NCBI GenBank assembly: GCA_017302795.1
Contig: JAFLCB010000006.1
Location: 124,001-188,000, forward strand
Origin: Deltaproteobacteria bacterium
GTDB lineage: Bacteria; Bdellovibrionota; Bdellovibrionia; Bdellovibrionales; JAMPXM01
Length of the DNA: 64,000 nucleotides
Reading direction: 5' to 3'
The position numbers and the translations under genes were made by a program. Every line of letters starts with the position of its first letter. Position 1 is the first letter of the stretch. Of the stretch, positions 1 to 7,588 are shown one piece after another. Under the pieces are notes generated by a model that made no database searches, was not told where the DNA came from, and saw only the letters and a program-made list of their open reading frames with translations.

Positions 1-1050
1 GGTAGTGTTCGGCGGCTCTCCAGTGTTCAACTCAAGATCCCCACCGTGTAGTACACGCTTAACTCCGGCCGCAACCGTTGCGGCCGGTGAGAAGCGCTCC
101 GCCAATGCGGCCTCGCTGTCGGCTATTTGTCTTCGCTTTGCAATCGCCTGAAGTTCGTCGCAGCGCTCGCCCATCGTGCAACATTCTTCGATTAGCTCTG
201 TTGAGATTCCATCCTTTAGTCCCGCAGGATGTAGAACTTCATGTAGAATAGTTCTAGCGTAATCATCGCGGACCGGCTGCGGAGTTACTCGAATATTGAA
301 CTGATTTTTTTCAGAGTCGTACTCTCCGGTTGGCGCGTTTTTGCTATTGGTGCACGCTAGTTTCATTGCCGGTTTGGTTTTTGGATCAACCACTATTTTT
401 TGTTGCATAGCTTGAATTAGGCCAGAGTCGTGTGCAAATCCACTATCCTCGAGGCACCGCAGGTAAACCGATTTGCCATTTCTCTGTTGGGTATCAACTG
501 AAAAAATATCGGCTGCCGCATTCATGATCGCATTTCTATGTGATTCGCTTACCGATGGATCAAAGCACGATGCATCGAAAAACTTTGCTCCAGTGAGTTC
601 TTCTCTTTTCTTTGCGACCAATTCGCCATCTTTTACTGCGGGCCCTAGTGATGTGACGTTGAGAATCGGACTTCGCGCTTTGGGATCTAGGCAAAACGGA
701 TCAACCTCTGGATAGTTTTGTTTTTCGAAGACTTGGAAGAGAATAAGAGTCGGGCGGTAAGATTTCGCATCAGCAGAAAGCGTGAATCTTGTGATTCGAT
801 TTCCTGTTTTCTCACGCATTGAAATCTCAGCACGCGTGAACTGACCGAACACCGGATTCGTGAATGTGACTTTCGTGTGACCGCGAAGAACCGTGTAGTG
901 GGTCGGAACACCATAGCCATACGGATCACTAAGTACTTCTATTGGTTTAGATGTGATTGGCTTTGAGTGCGCCAAACTAGCGACGCTCATTACAGCGACA
1001 AATGCGGTCGATAATTTGAGAACTGTTGTAATGCTAAATACTTGCTGCAT
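1..1050 (-). CDS. Secreted snapalysin-like zinc metallopeptidase, 3' end cut by window edge
   Basis: The reading frame is open from an ATG at 1050 down to base 1 without a stop, so at least 350 codons are present and the C-terminus lies outside the window. The first ~30 residues form a signal peptide (MQQVF..., hydrophobic core, cleavage near LAHS). Residues 270-280 read HEVLHPAGLKD, which fits the HExxHxxGxxD zinc signature known from snapalysins, where an aspartate replaces the third histidine of metzincins; a Cys-rich stretch with a methionine (CCTMGERC) follows and could hold the Met-turn. Residues 30-260 are not recognised. It is divergent from the trypsin-like gene at 1282, and both are exported, so a joint role in extracellular proteolysis is an inference. 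The gene is certain; the family call is moderate. Confidence 0.75.
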   Translation of the reverse strand, partial: MQQVFSITTVLKLSTAFVAVMSVASLAHSKPITSKPIEVLSDPYGYGVPTHYTVLRGHTKVTFTNPVFGQFTRAEISMREKTGNRITRFTLSADAKSYRPTLILFQVFEKQNYPEVDPFCLDPKARSPILNVTSLGPAVKDGELVAKKREELTGAKFFDASCFDPSVSESHRNAIMNAAADIFSVDTQQRNGKSVYLRCLEDSGFAHDSGLIQAMQQKIVVDPKTKPAMKLACTNSKNAPTGEYDSEKNQFNIRVTPQPVRDDYARTILHEVLHPAGLKDGISTELIEECCTMGERCDELQAIAKRRQIADSEAALAERFSPAATVAAGVKRVLHGGDLELNTGEPPNTT

Positions 1051-1102
1051 ATCTGAATGATTGAATCGGTCGGTCAATGAAATCTGATAAGGCCTGATTT
1101 CA

Positions 1103-1149
1103 CTCCTGGGTTTCCTATGTAAATCCAGGAGGTTGTCTCAATCTGAGAC
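1103..1149. promoter_or_regulatory. Two dyad symmetries in the divergent peptidase promoter region
   Basis: Two perfect inverted repeats lie between the two divergent peptidase genes: CTCCTGG (1103-1109) with CCAGGAG (1125-1131), and GTCTCA (1135-1140) with TGAGAC (1144-1149) around a 3-bp centre. Neither is followed by a T-run, so they look like operators or mRNA-leader structures and not terminators. The regulator is unknown. Confidence 0.4.
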
Positions 1150-1281
1150 GGTGCCACTAAGGGTCGCCTATTGCCGTATTGGAGCTGTGGATAACTGCCT
1201 AATTCGTTTTAAACCGAGATTGAGGCATAAATGGTCGTGCCTCTAGTTTGCTATATAGAAAGACAGAGACGGGGGTCGAAA

Positions 1282-2190
1282 ATGAAAAAGCAAACACAAC
1301 ATAATATCTGCTGGTCGCAAGTTGGATTTCTCTCAACAGTGTTGATCTTTTCGATGCTCAACCTTGGTAAAGCGGAAGCTCAAAATCGCAAGTTTATCGA
1401 TCCGAAAAGTGAAAATGGAAAGCTCGTTGGAATCGTGACTCAGCTTGATGGCTCCGGAGGCATCGGAAATGGGTTCGTGATCGGCGCCGGCGGATGTAAC
1501 GTCCTCGCAAATGTGCACACTACATACGGGATTGGCAAAGATAGTCAGGGCAATGCGGTGTTGGTCAACGATATGTCGGTTGGACGCAAAGTTCGTTTTC
1601 AAACAGACTTTGATTCGAAAACAAAAAAGTTTAAGCGTGAAATAAAAGCGAGCGTTATTGAGATCGGCAATTTTGTTGCAGACACGCGACGGGGTAGGAC
1701 TCAGGACGTAGCGGTTTTAAAATTGGACACTTGTCTTGGTCCCGAATACGGTACTTTGGCGTTTGATCACGAAGCTTCATCGAAACGTTTTCCTGAAGCT
1801 GATCTTGTGACCGTCGGCTTCGGAGCAATCAATGGCGAGGTCGGCATCATCATGGAAGAATGCTCTGCACTTCAGAGCACTCCGACAACGGGACTAATCA
1901 TCACTAACTGTTTCTCTGAACCTATAAGCTCTGGCATGATGTATCTCGAAAGACGCAAAGCTGATGGTAAACTCCGACTAGTTGGCATTCACCAAGGGCG
2001 CGAAACTCTTGCTGATGGCACCAATGTTCCGGTTGCAGTTTATGCGCGCGCGTTTAACCCCATCGTTGAGCGCGCTTTGGGTGAGAACAGCCCAATCGCA
2101 ATCGGCCCGATTGTGGGAGATCGTGCGCCACAAAATGATCAGACCGCACTTCTGGTGGCGCCATCACGCGCACGAACAGTAGTTCGCTAA
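1282..2190 (+). CDS. Secreted trypsin-like serine protease homologue
   Basis: The ATG at 1282 is preferred over an in-frame start at 1231 because a purine-rich stretch precedes it and translation then begins with a clear signal peptide (MKKQTQ..., cleavage near AEA). The 302-residue product has the three landmarks of a chymotrypsin-fold protease: a histidine in LANVHTTYG, an aspartate in QDVAVLKLD and a serine in EPISSGMMY, followed by the usual VGIH.G strand. The usual GxSGG around the nucleophile is not kept (ISSGM), so activity may be altered. The C-terminal ~30 residues are outside the fold. It meets the downstream convergent lipoprotein gene with no gap between the two stop codons. Confidence 0.75.
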   Translation: MKKQTQHNICWSQVGFLSTVLIFSMLNLGKAEAQNRKFIDPKSENGKLVGIVTQLDGSGGIGNGFVIGAGGCNVLANVHTTYGIGKDSQGNAVLVNDMSVGRKVRFQTDFDSKTKKFKREIKASVIEIGNFVADTRRGRTQDVAVLKLDTCLGPEYGTLAFDHEASSKRFPEADLVTVGFGAINGEVGIIMEECSALQSTPTTGLIITNCFSEPISSGMMYLERRKADGKLRLVGIHQGRETLADGTNVPVAVYARAFNPIVERALGENSPIAIGPIVGDRAPQNDQTALLVAPSRARTVVR

Positions 2191-3462
2191 CTAAAACGGG
2201 TATGTAGAAACGGAAACGCCTCCGTTGATCGTGGTAGCACCGTCCCCATTGTCTGCATTGTCCCCATTGCTTCCATCTAAATCGCCAGCGGGACCGTTCG
2301 CGCCATTTTGTGCTGCTACGCAGCCTTGTACATTGGTGCCAGCAGCTCCGCCTGTCCCACCTTTAAAGCGTTCTGATCCTTTTCCGCCCACGCCGCCCTT
2401 GCCTGCGCGATCGAAAACATCTGCTTTGAACTGTTGGTGATTGTCGATGAAAAATTGGATCCTTCCAGCATTTCCACCTTTCATTCCATTTTCGCCGTTG
2501 GTACCACTCGCGCCCTTTAGGCCGTTAGTTCCGTTCGTTGGTTGCCGCTCGCATCGAAAAGAGGAACGTCCACATTGCGATTGTGCATCCATTCCAGCTC
2601 CAGCTCTACATCTACCGTGAATTTCCGTGCTCAATCCAGCAATACCGTCTACCCCGCGCAGCGAGGGGTCTTCAGCTCTTGAAATGTTTTTTTCTTGTTC
2701 AAGCGTATCACCGGATTTTCCATTTTTTCCATCCAATCCAACAAGCGCTACAGTCAGTAAACCGTGCGCCTCTTTCGCTCGAATAGTGATGTTTGAACCG
2801 AGCATTGGCGATGTTCCAGATGAGATCTCGCCGGGAAAATGGGTGATTATATTTGAATAGATCTTCGACCACTTCCCATTTTTTTTGCGATGATCTTCTT
2901 CTACAAAGAGCTTGTTTACGTCGATCACTAGGTCATGACCGTTGGTTTTGATTTGAAAGCCGGATCGTATGAAAAACCTGTTGTGTGAATAACGGGCTGC
3001 TTCCTTAAGGAGCAAATCTGAATTGAGTTCGAAGTCGAGCGGGGCAATTGCTTCGAGTTTGAGCGTAGAAATCGAAACACCGAAACTATCTAGCGCCGAT
3101 AGACCCACTTTTAGCTTCGAGTTTCCAGAAACCACGCGTGAGTACTCGTTCGATCCATTTACTAGCGTTGGAAGTTCGTTTGGTTCGGTGATCTGCATGC
3201 GCTTGATATTGGCGGGCCAGGTGATGACGACACGGTATGCGTTCGGGTCTGGAAGCTCGTCGAAGCGAATTTTTACGTTTTCGTTCGTGAGTTTGATTTC
3301 AGTCGCTTGTTGATCGCGGCCGCGCTCAATGGTGTCAACAATGTCAGATGGCTTTGCCTCTTGGACTTTTGGTTTCTCTGGCGTGTCTTCTTTGAATGCA
3401 CAGGCGCTCATGTTCAGTATCGCAATCGATAATAGCAGTTTAGTTAGAGATTGGATTTTCAC
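2191..3462 (-). CDS. Lipoprotein with collagen-like Gly-rich C-terminal region
   Basis: It starts at a GTG (3462) with GGAGC about 7 bases upstream. The signal sequence ends in a lipobox (NMSAC), predicting a lipid-anchored envelope protein of 423 residues. The first ~220 residues are a non-repetitive, probably beta-rich region. From about residue 235 the protein carries interrupted Gly-X-Y-like runs (for example GTNGLKGASGTNG, GKGGVGGKGS, GANGPAGDLDGSNGDN), separated by a short Cys-containing segment around residues 285-305. Collagen-like runs are known in bacterial surface adhesins; here the periodicity is broken, so a full triple helix is uncertain. The function is unknown; adhesion or a surface fibre is an inference. 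Confidence 0.75.
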   Translation of the reverse strand: MKIQSLTKLLLSIAILNMSACAFKEDTPEKPKVQEAKPSDIVDTIERGRDQQATEIKLTNENVKIRFDELPDPNAYRVVITWPANIKRMQITEPNELPTLVNGSNEYSRVVSGNSKLKVGLSALDSFGVSISTLKLEAIAPLDFELNSDLLLKEAARYSHNRFFIRSGFQIKTNGHDLVIDVNKLFVEEDHRKKNGKWSKIYSNIITHFPGEISSGTSPMLGSNITIRAKEAHGLLTVALVGLDGKNGKSGDTLEQEKNISRAEDPSLRGVDGIAGLSTEIHGRCRAGAGMDAQSQCGRSSFRCERQPTNGTNGLKGASGTNGENGMKGGNAGRIQFFIDNHQQFKADVFDRAGKGGVGGKGSERFKGGTGGAAGTNVQGCVAAQNGANGPAGDLDGSNGDNADNGDGATTINGGVSVSTYPF

Positions 3463-3508
3463 AAACGAGCTCCAAAGAAATTCTTAAATTTTCAAGAACA
3501 ATTCGATG

Positions 3509-3702
3509 TTTTGGAGAGAGCAAAGTCTCTGCCAAAATTGCGAAAAACAGAGCGTAACGAAGCCCGCGAAAGAGTCCCGCTCCTGCTCCGCCGCGGAGCC
3601 AAATGTAACCAATTGGTTTTGCCGTCTTTGACCAGAGAACCAATGGATCTCTGAAAGACCTTTGCTTAACGCTTGCGAAAATCTTCCACGGTTGTCTTTC
3701 AG
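3509..3702. repeat. Hairpin-rich segment beside the RAYT gene
   Basis: This non-coding stretch holds several strong inverted repeats: TTTTGGAGAGA (3509-3519) with TCTCT and CCAAAA (3526-3537, one bulged G); the palindrome AACCAATTGGTT (3607-3618); CAGAGA (3633-3638) with TCTCTG (3648-3653); and CTGAAAGAC (3651-3659) with GTCTTTCAG (3694-3702). Such density just beyond a RAYT stop codon is what REP/BIME elements look like, but the sequences differ from the REP-like box on the other side of the RAYT. Confidence 0.5.
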
Positions 3703-3706
3703 CCGG

Positions 3707-4261
3707 TCATTCACTATTCAGTGCGCGCTCAACTTCGGCCAATTGCCTTGCTGCCGTTCGAGGGTAGCCCATACCCTCAAGTTGATTGATCCGAATATAG
3801 TTATTCACATTCGAAAAGTCGCGCGTTCCAATCACGATCCTAGTGAAAGGTCGTAAATCCCAGAACTTCTGTTTCGGACCGGGTGCGGGATTCCACCTTG
3901 TGCTTCCCGTTACTGCCATTGCGATCGAACCGGTAACTGCTCGGATGAAGCGTTTGTATCCACTGATATTAAAAAGACGAAGGTGCAAGTGAAGGTGGTT
4001 TCCGACGTTTGCTGTCGAGATGATTTTGACTCGATGAGTTTTAGAGAACTTCGTAAGTATTCGATCAATTCGCCGACGGTTGTGTAATCGCCAAAATGAC
4101 CAATTGCCGCGCGCCCGCGTGGATCGAACAACCAGGTGCATAGAGTAACGAATTGAAAGTGGACGCGGCTTCGAACGGCCTCGGCGCGTGTTCCGGTACG
4201 TGCCGCCGTAGGTGCTGAAGTGGACGGGAAACTTTCGCTGGAGAAGATTTTTGCTTTTCAT
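3707..4261 (-). CDS. REP-associated tyrosine transposase (RAYT, IS200/IS605-like Y1 HUH family)
   Basis: The 184-residue protein has the RAYT hallmarks: an N-terminal GRSKPRPLS...MHLVVRS segment, the HUH metal motif in NVGNHLHLHLRL (about residues 85-96), and a late tyrosine helix, NNYIRINQLEG, whose Tyr would make the covalent bond to DNA. RAYTs are single-copy, domesticated relatives of IS200 transposases that process REP hairpins. Matching DNA is present: REP-like boxes follow at 4364-4406 and a hairpin-rich segment lies at 3509-3702. A perfect hairpin, GAGGGTA (3760-3766) and TACCCTC (3772-3778), lies inside the 3' end of the gene. The ATG at 4261 has no obvious ribosome-binding site. No terminal repeats of a complete insertion sequence were seen. 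Confidence 0.8.
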   Translation of the reverse strand: MKSKNLLQRKFPVHFSTYGGTYRNTRRGRSKPRPLSIRYSMHLVVRSTRARGNWSFWRLHNRRRIDRILTKFSKTHRVKIISTANVGNHLHLHLRLFNISGYKRFIRAVTGSIAMAVTGSTRWNPAPGPKQKFWDLRPFTRIVIGTRDFSNVNNYIRINQLEGMGYPRTAARQLAEVERALNSE

Positions 4262-4363
4262 AAGGGCGACGAATTTGAATCGACCAAACTAAAATCGCAA
4301 TTGTATTTCGAAAACTTTTTTCATGCGGACGGAATCCGGACACGGAGGGACGCAAAACATCCC

Positions 4364-4406
4364 GGTGACCGAAGGTACAAAGTTCGACCCAGTGACCGAA
4401 GGTACC
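4364..4406 (+). repeat. Two REP-like boxes upstream of the RAYT
   Basis: Two direct copies, GGTGACCGAAGGTAC (4364-4378) and AGTGACCGAAGGTACC (4391-4406), lie between the RAYT start and the PAP2 stop. Each contains ACCGAAGGT, whose CGAAG core is known to form an unusually stable DNA mini-hairpin. More copies occur at 4609, 4645 (GAT variant) and 12706. Confidence 0.65.
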
Positions 4407-4416
4407 GGCGGAGTAT

Positions 4417-5181
4417 TTAGCGGTCCACCGGGAGGAAGATTTTAGAGGCGAGGAAAGCTAGGAGGGCACCTGAGAAAACATCGGCGAGGTAATGTTGCTT
4501 AATCAGGACGGCGCTCGCAGCGACAAGAACGCTAGCGGCACCGTGGAGGAAGGCAATCAGAGCACTGGAATCGACGATCGGAGATCGAAAGTACTGGTAA
4601 AGGTGGAGTGACCGAAGGTACCGGTGCGGACTGTCGGCGGAGGCGTGACCGATGGTACTGCTGGCGGCACGTACGTCGGTTCGGGGGGAGTAATGGAGGA
4701 AAAAGAGGGCGAGGATACATGTTTGGGCGACGTGCAAGCTAGGAAAAGTGTTGTACGGATGGTCGGCGCGAAATAGCAGGTCGAGGACAAAGTGGAAGAC
4801 CCCGTCGACAGGTACTGCGACGGGACGATCAATGGGAGTCGGAAAAAGAATGAAGATGACGTAAGCGACGGTGTTAATGGCGGCCTGTGCGAGTGTGAGT
4901 CGGGAAAGCGCGCGAACGTCGCTACACAAGAAAAGTGGCGTAAGGAGAAGCGGAAAGTACAAGACGTAAAATACTACCGTCCACGGAGTAAACGGTAGAA
5001 CGTGATCGAACTTGGTAACAATCGGGAGTGCGGGACGGCCCAGCGGGTTCAGGGTCGCAAATTCATTGGTGCCGAGGTAGCCGATCAAAAGGTAAGCGAG
5101 CCCGAGCAGATACATCCAGCGAGCCCGCGCAATTTCGGAATCCATAAGACCGGCCCGCGACCAACGCGACGGTGTACTCAA
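4417..5181 (-). CDS. PAP2-superfamily membrane phosphatase/transferase
   Basis: A TTG start at 5181 is chosen because AAAGG sits 7 bases upstream and the distance to the preceding gene is 11 bp; an ATG at 5145 is the alternative. The 254-residue protein has about six membrane segments and the PAP2 motifs in order: FPTPIDRP (113-120), PSLH (147-150) and KQHYLADV (228-235). The first motif lacks the usual lysine of soluble PAP2 enzymes, as in phosphatidylinositol/ceramide-type members. Between motifs 2 and 3 there is an extra hydrophilic stretch (about 166-200) encoded by DNA containing two REP-like boxes. It is the last gene of an operon with two PP-loop proteins, so its substrate may be a lipid or polyprenyl phosphate linked to their product (inference). 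Confidence 0.8.
   Translation of the reverse strand: MSTPSRWSRAGLMDSEIARARWMYLLGLAYLLIGYLGTNEFATLNPLGRPALPIVTKFDHVLPFTPWTVVFYVLYFPLLLTPLFLCSDVRALSRLTLAQAAINTVAYVIFILFPTPIDRPVAVPVDGVFHFVLDLLFRADHPYNTFPSLHVAQTCILALFFLHYSPRTDVRAASSTIGHASADSPHRYLRSLHLYQYFRSPIVDSSALIAFLHGAASVLVAASAVLIKQHYLADVFSGALLAFLASKIFLPVDR
4609..4658 (+). repeat. Two REP-like boxes inside the PAP2 coding region
   Basis: GTGACCGAAGGTACC begins at 4609 and a variant, GTGACCGATGGTAC, at 4645. Both have the same orientation as the pair at 4364-4406. On the coding strand they are translated as part of residues about 175-191 of the PAP2 protein, a hydrophilic loop not needed by the family fold. Confidence 0.55.
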
Positions 5182-5192
5182 TTAAATGCCTT

Positions 5193-7586
5193 TCATCGAA
5201 GCGACAAGACCATCGGGTGAAGTGTTCGGTTAGAGGGGACCAGCTGATTTTGAGAAACGATGTAAAGCGGCTCGGTTCGTGGTGACCGATGGTTGTCTGG
5301 GCGGAAGCCGGCGGCGGTGAAGGCCGAGACGATTTCGGGCGCGGCCCAGACTTCGACGGATGAAAAGCGCGAACAAATAGCGGCCGAAGTGCGGAGAGAG
5401 TTGGTGAGTCGAACGAGAAGCTTTTTGGCGTGACCTTGTTTGCGAAACGGTGCTTCGGTGTTTACGCCACGAATTCGAAGCGTGCCGTCGGGCTCAGCAT
5501 CGAGAATTTGAACGCAAGCACTACATAGGGTTTCACCATCAGGCGACTGAAGGGCAACTGCTGCGCGAAAATTTTCAGCGATCAATTGCCGTCCGTGGAT
5601 AGTTTGACGGTAGAACAAATTGCCACCCAGTTTGAGATCTGGCGTCGATGCTTTCGCGCGGGTGAGCCATTCGTCGACTGGTATTGAAACTAGTCCGTTC
5701 GACGCGAAGGCAAGTTCAATTCCATCGAGGCCTCGGCCGAGCTTTACAGTTGAACTGGGTAACGTCACACTTGAGTTCATGGTCGTGACGGATGGCCGCG
5801 CAAGACTCTCGAAATAGCTATCGACTCGACGACGGGCAACATTCGCTTGGCTTACTAAGCGAGTCACAACCTCTGAATCAACGGCAGATTCAAGTTTAGA
5901 CACCCGGCTCTCAACAACACGGGTCCAATTCGTTGGACAGATCTTGCGAAGGCCCTTTGCCACAGCGGCTTGAATTCCGTAATCGCAAAATGGAATTGCA
6001 AGTTCGCTCTCTTTAAACATGGATCGCATCGAAAAGGCCAAACGCGCTTCGCGTTCATTTTCAATCCAAACTAGATTTGGCTCAATTTCGACTCTTGCGT
6101 TCAGAGCGGGTAGAATGAGTCGAGAATCAGACCAGTTGCTGATAGTCCCTTTCGCTGACTTCGCTAGAAGGAAAAGCATCAGCGAATTCCTATCACAAAG
6201 GTCGGTTTCAAAAACTTCAGCGACTACCTCCTGTGGACGAAGTCGAGGGATTTGTGCCGCTCCGATGACAAGTAAGTCGGGCTTCAATGCGAAAAACCAG
6301 CGTGCGATCAGAGACCCATCGTGAAGAAGGTAGTGAGTGGCACCCGTCGACAGCAATTTCTGCATCGAATCTTCGATTTCCATTAGTGCTGCTTCGTCAG
6401 CGGCGTTGGCTTCCACCGAGTTCCAACCCGACAGGATCGGATTCGTGGTGGTTGCCCATTCGCTAGTGAAGATGTCGTCCTCGTCATGGCGTTGCTGCCG
6501 GTGACGGCCATCGCGACCGATGGTAAAGGTCCAGTCACCGTGTTGGAAGACCCCAGGAGTTTCGGGCCGTAAACCCCGATAAAGAGAATAGACATCTAAG
6601 TACCAGTGCCCTTCACATTCGGGCATCATTTCGTTCAAGCGCTTGCGCCAAAGATCATGTTCATTTTCGATAGGTTCAAAACCATGGAACTTCGGTCGAG
6701 CCTCGAGCTCTGGATAGTCGTGTAAGACAATTTCGCGTTTTGAAGAGCGAGTTCCCAGTTTCCCGACGCGCGAATGGGAAACTAGTTCGTGTAGGATCGG
6801 GTTTGTTCGAAGCTGCGCTTCGAACTGCTCGGGGAGAAACTGAAAAAAACCGGGAACCGCGGGAGCATTCCGCGCTATGAAATAGCGAAAGAGTCCGCAA
6901 AGATTTTCAGTTTCGGCGATTTTCCACATCGAAGGCACGTAAGGACTTACGCCTGGTTGGTAGTCGTTTGACGTCTCCTTTACCAAATGTATTTCGCCTT
7001 GTCCGATCACTGGGAGGTAGCGCGCATTTTCGCGCAGCATTTCGCCGCAAAGCCAAGCCTGACAGATGACGATTGGACTAACTATCTGGGTCTCTTTTGC
7101 CAAAGCCAGAAACTCTGGACTATTCCAAAATTTAACAGCATCAAGTTTTCGACTATGAAACTGAAGGCCCATCGGAGAATGTCCCAAAGTTGATAGGCGA
7201 TCCTTAAAGCGATCAACAAAGTCCGTGTCATGGCGATTGACGTCGCCTTCAAGGACAAGAGTGGCAATGTCGATTGGAAAGTTTGAATCCAACTCTTCTC
7301 TTGCCTCTAAAAAAGCTACCAATACGATCTCGCTATCAAGCCCACCGCTGTAGCAGATTAATGGTTTTAATTCCTGATCGCGGCAGTTTTTTAAAATCGT
7401 CAGTGCAGCAGCTTTATTGGCTTCTCGCCATGACGCGTATTTCGTTGTTGCTCGACCGTATTTTGCGACGAATAGGTCTTCAGGATTTTTTCTGAGGCAC
7501 ATCCATTCGACATTCTCATTGGTCAGCGCTCGGCCGGGCCTTGCATAGCCAAACTGAAAATGTTGCTGATTTGTGTAGTCGAACAT
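5193..7586 (-). CDS. PP-loop ATPase (asparagine-synthase/QueC-like) fused to a C-terminal GNAT acetyltransferase
   Basis: The 797-residue protein starts at an ATG 2 bp after the stop of its paralogue. Residues 1-350 match that paralogue along their length: HFQFGY near the N-terminus, the adenylate-forming PP-loop SGGLDSE (80-86), KETQIVSP, PGFFQF and RPKFHGFE. PP-loop enzymes activate a carbonyl group with ATP, releasing pyrophosphate, before amide or similar bond formation. Residues ~360-660 are an unrecognised region. Residues ~640-780 read as a GNAT domain, with the acetyl-CoA loop IRGVNTEAPFRKQGHAKKLL (706-725) and a late SAFTAAGFRP strand typical of GNATs. No glutaminase domain is present, so it differs from true asparagine synthases. 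The substrate is unknown. Confidence 0.7.
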   Translation of the reverse strand: MFDYTNQQHFQFGYARPGRALTNENVEWMCLRKNPEDLFVAKYGRATTKYASWREANKAAALTILKNCRDQELKPLICYSGGLDSEIVLVAFLEAREELDSNFPIDIATLVLEGDVNRHDTDFVDRFKDRLSTLGHSPMGLQFHSRKLDAVKFWNSPEFLALAKETQIVSPIVICQAWLCGEMLRENARYLPVIGQGEIHLVKETSNDYQPGVSPYVPSMWKIAETENLCGLFRYFIARNAPAVPGFFQFLPEQFEAQLRTNPILHELVSHSRVGKLGTRSSKREIVLHDYPELEARPKFHGFEPIENEHDLWRKRLNEMMPECEGHWYLDVYSLYRGLRPETPGVFQHGDWTFTIGRDGRHRQQRHDEDDIFTSEWATTTNPILSGWNSVEANAADEAALMEIEDSMQKLLSTGATHYLLHDGSLIARWFFALKPDLLVIGAAQIPRLRPQEVVAEVFETDLCDRNSLMLFLLAKSAKGTISNWSDSRLILPALNARVEIEPNLVWIENEREARLAFSMRSMFKESELAIPFCDYGIQAAVAKGLRKICPTNWTRVVESRVSKLESAVDSEVVTRLVSQANVARRRVDSYFESLARPSVTTMNSSVTLPSSTVKLGRGLDGIELAFASNGLVSIPVDEWLTRAKASTPDLKLGGNLFYRQTIHGRQLIAENFRAAVALQSPDGETLCSACVQILDAEPDGTLRIRGVNTEAPFRKQGHAKKLLVRLTNSLRTSAAICSRFSSVEVWAAPEIVSAFTAAGFRPDNHRSPRTEPLYIVSQNQLVPSNRTLHPMVLSLR

Positions 7587-7588
7587 TT

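Noticed and set aside
1135-1149. GTCTCA-ATC-TGAGAC as a terminator
   Set aside because: No T-run follows on either strand and it sits between divergent genes.
4532-4998. Long antisense frames across the PAP2 gene
   Set aside because: They result from the purine/pyrimidine bias of this gene; the PAP2 motifs are only in the annotated frame.
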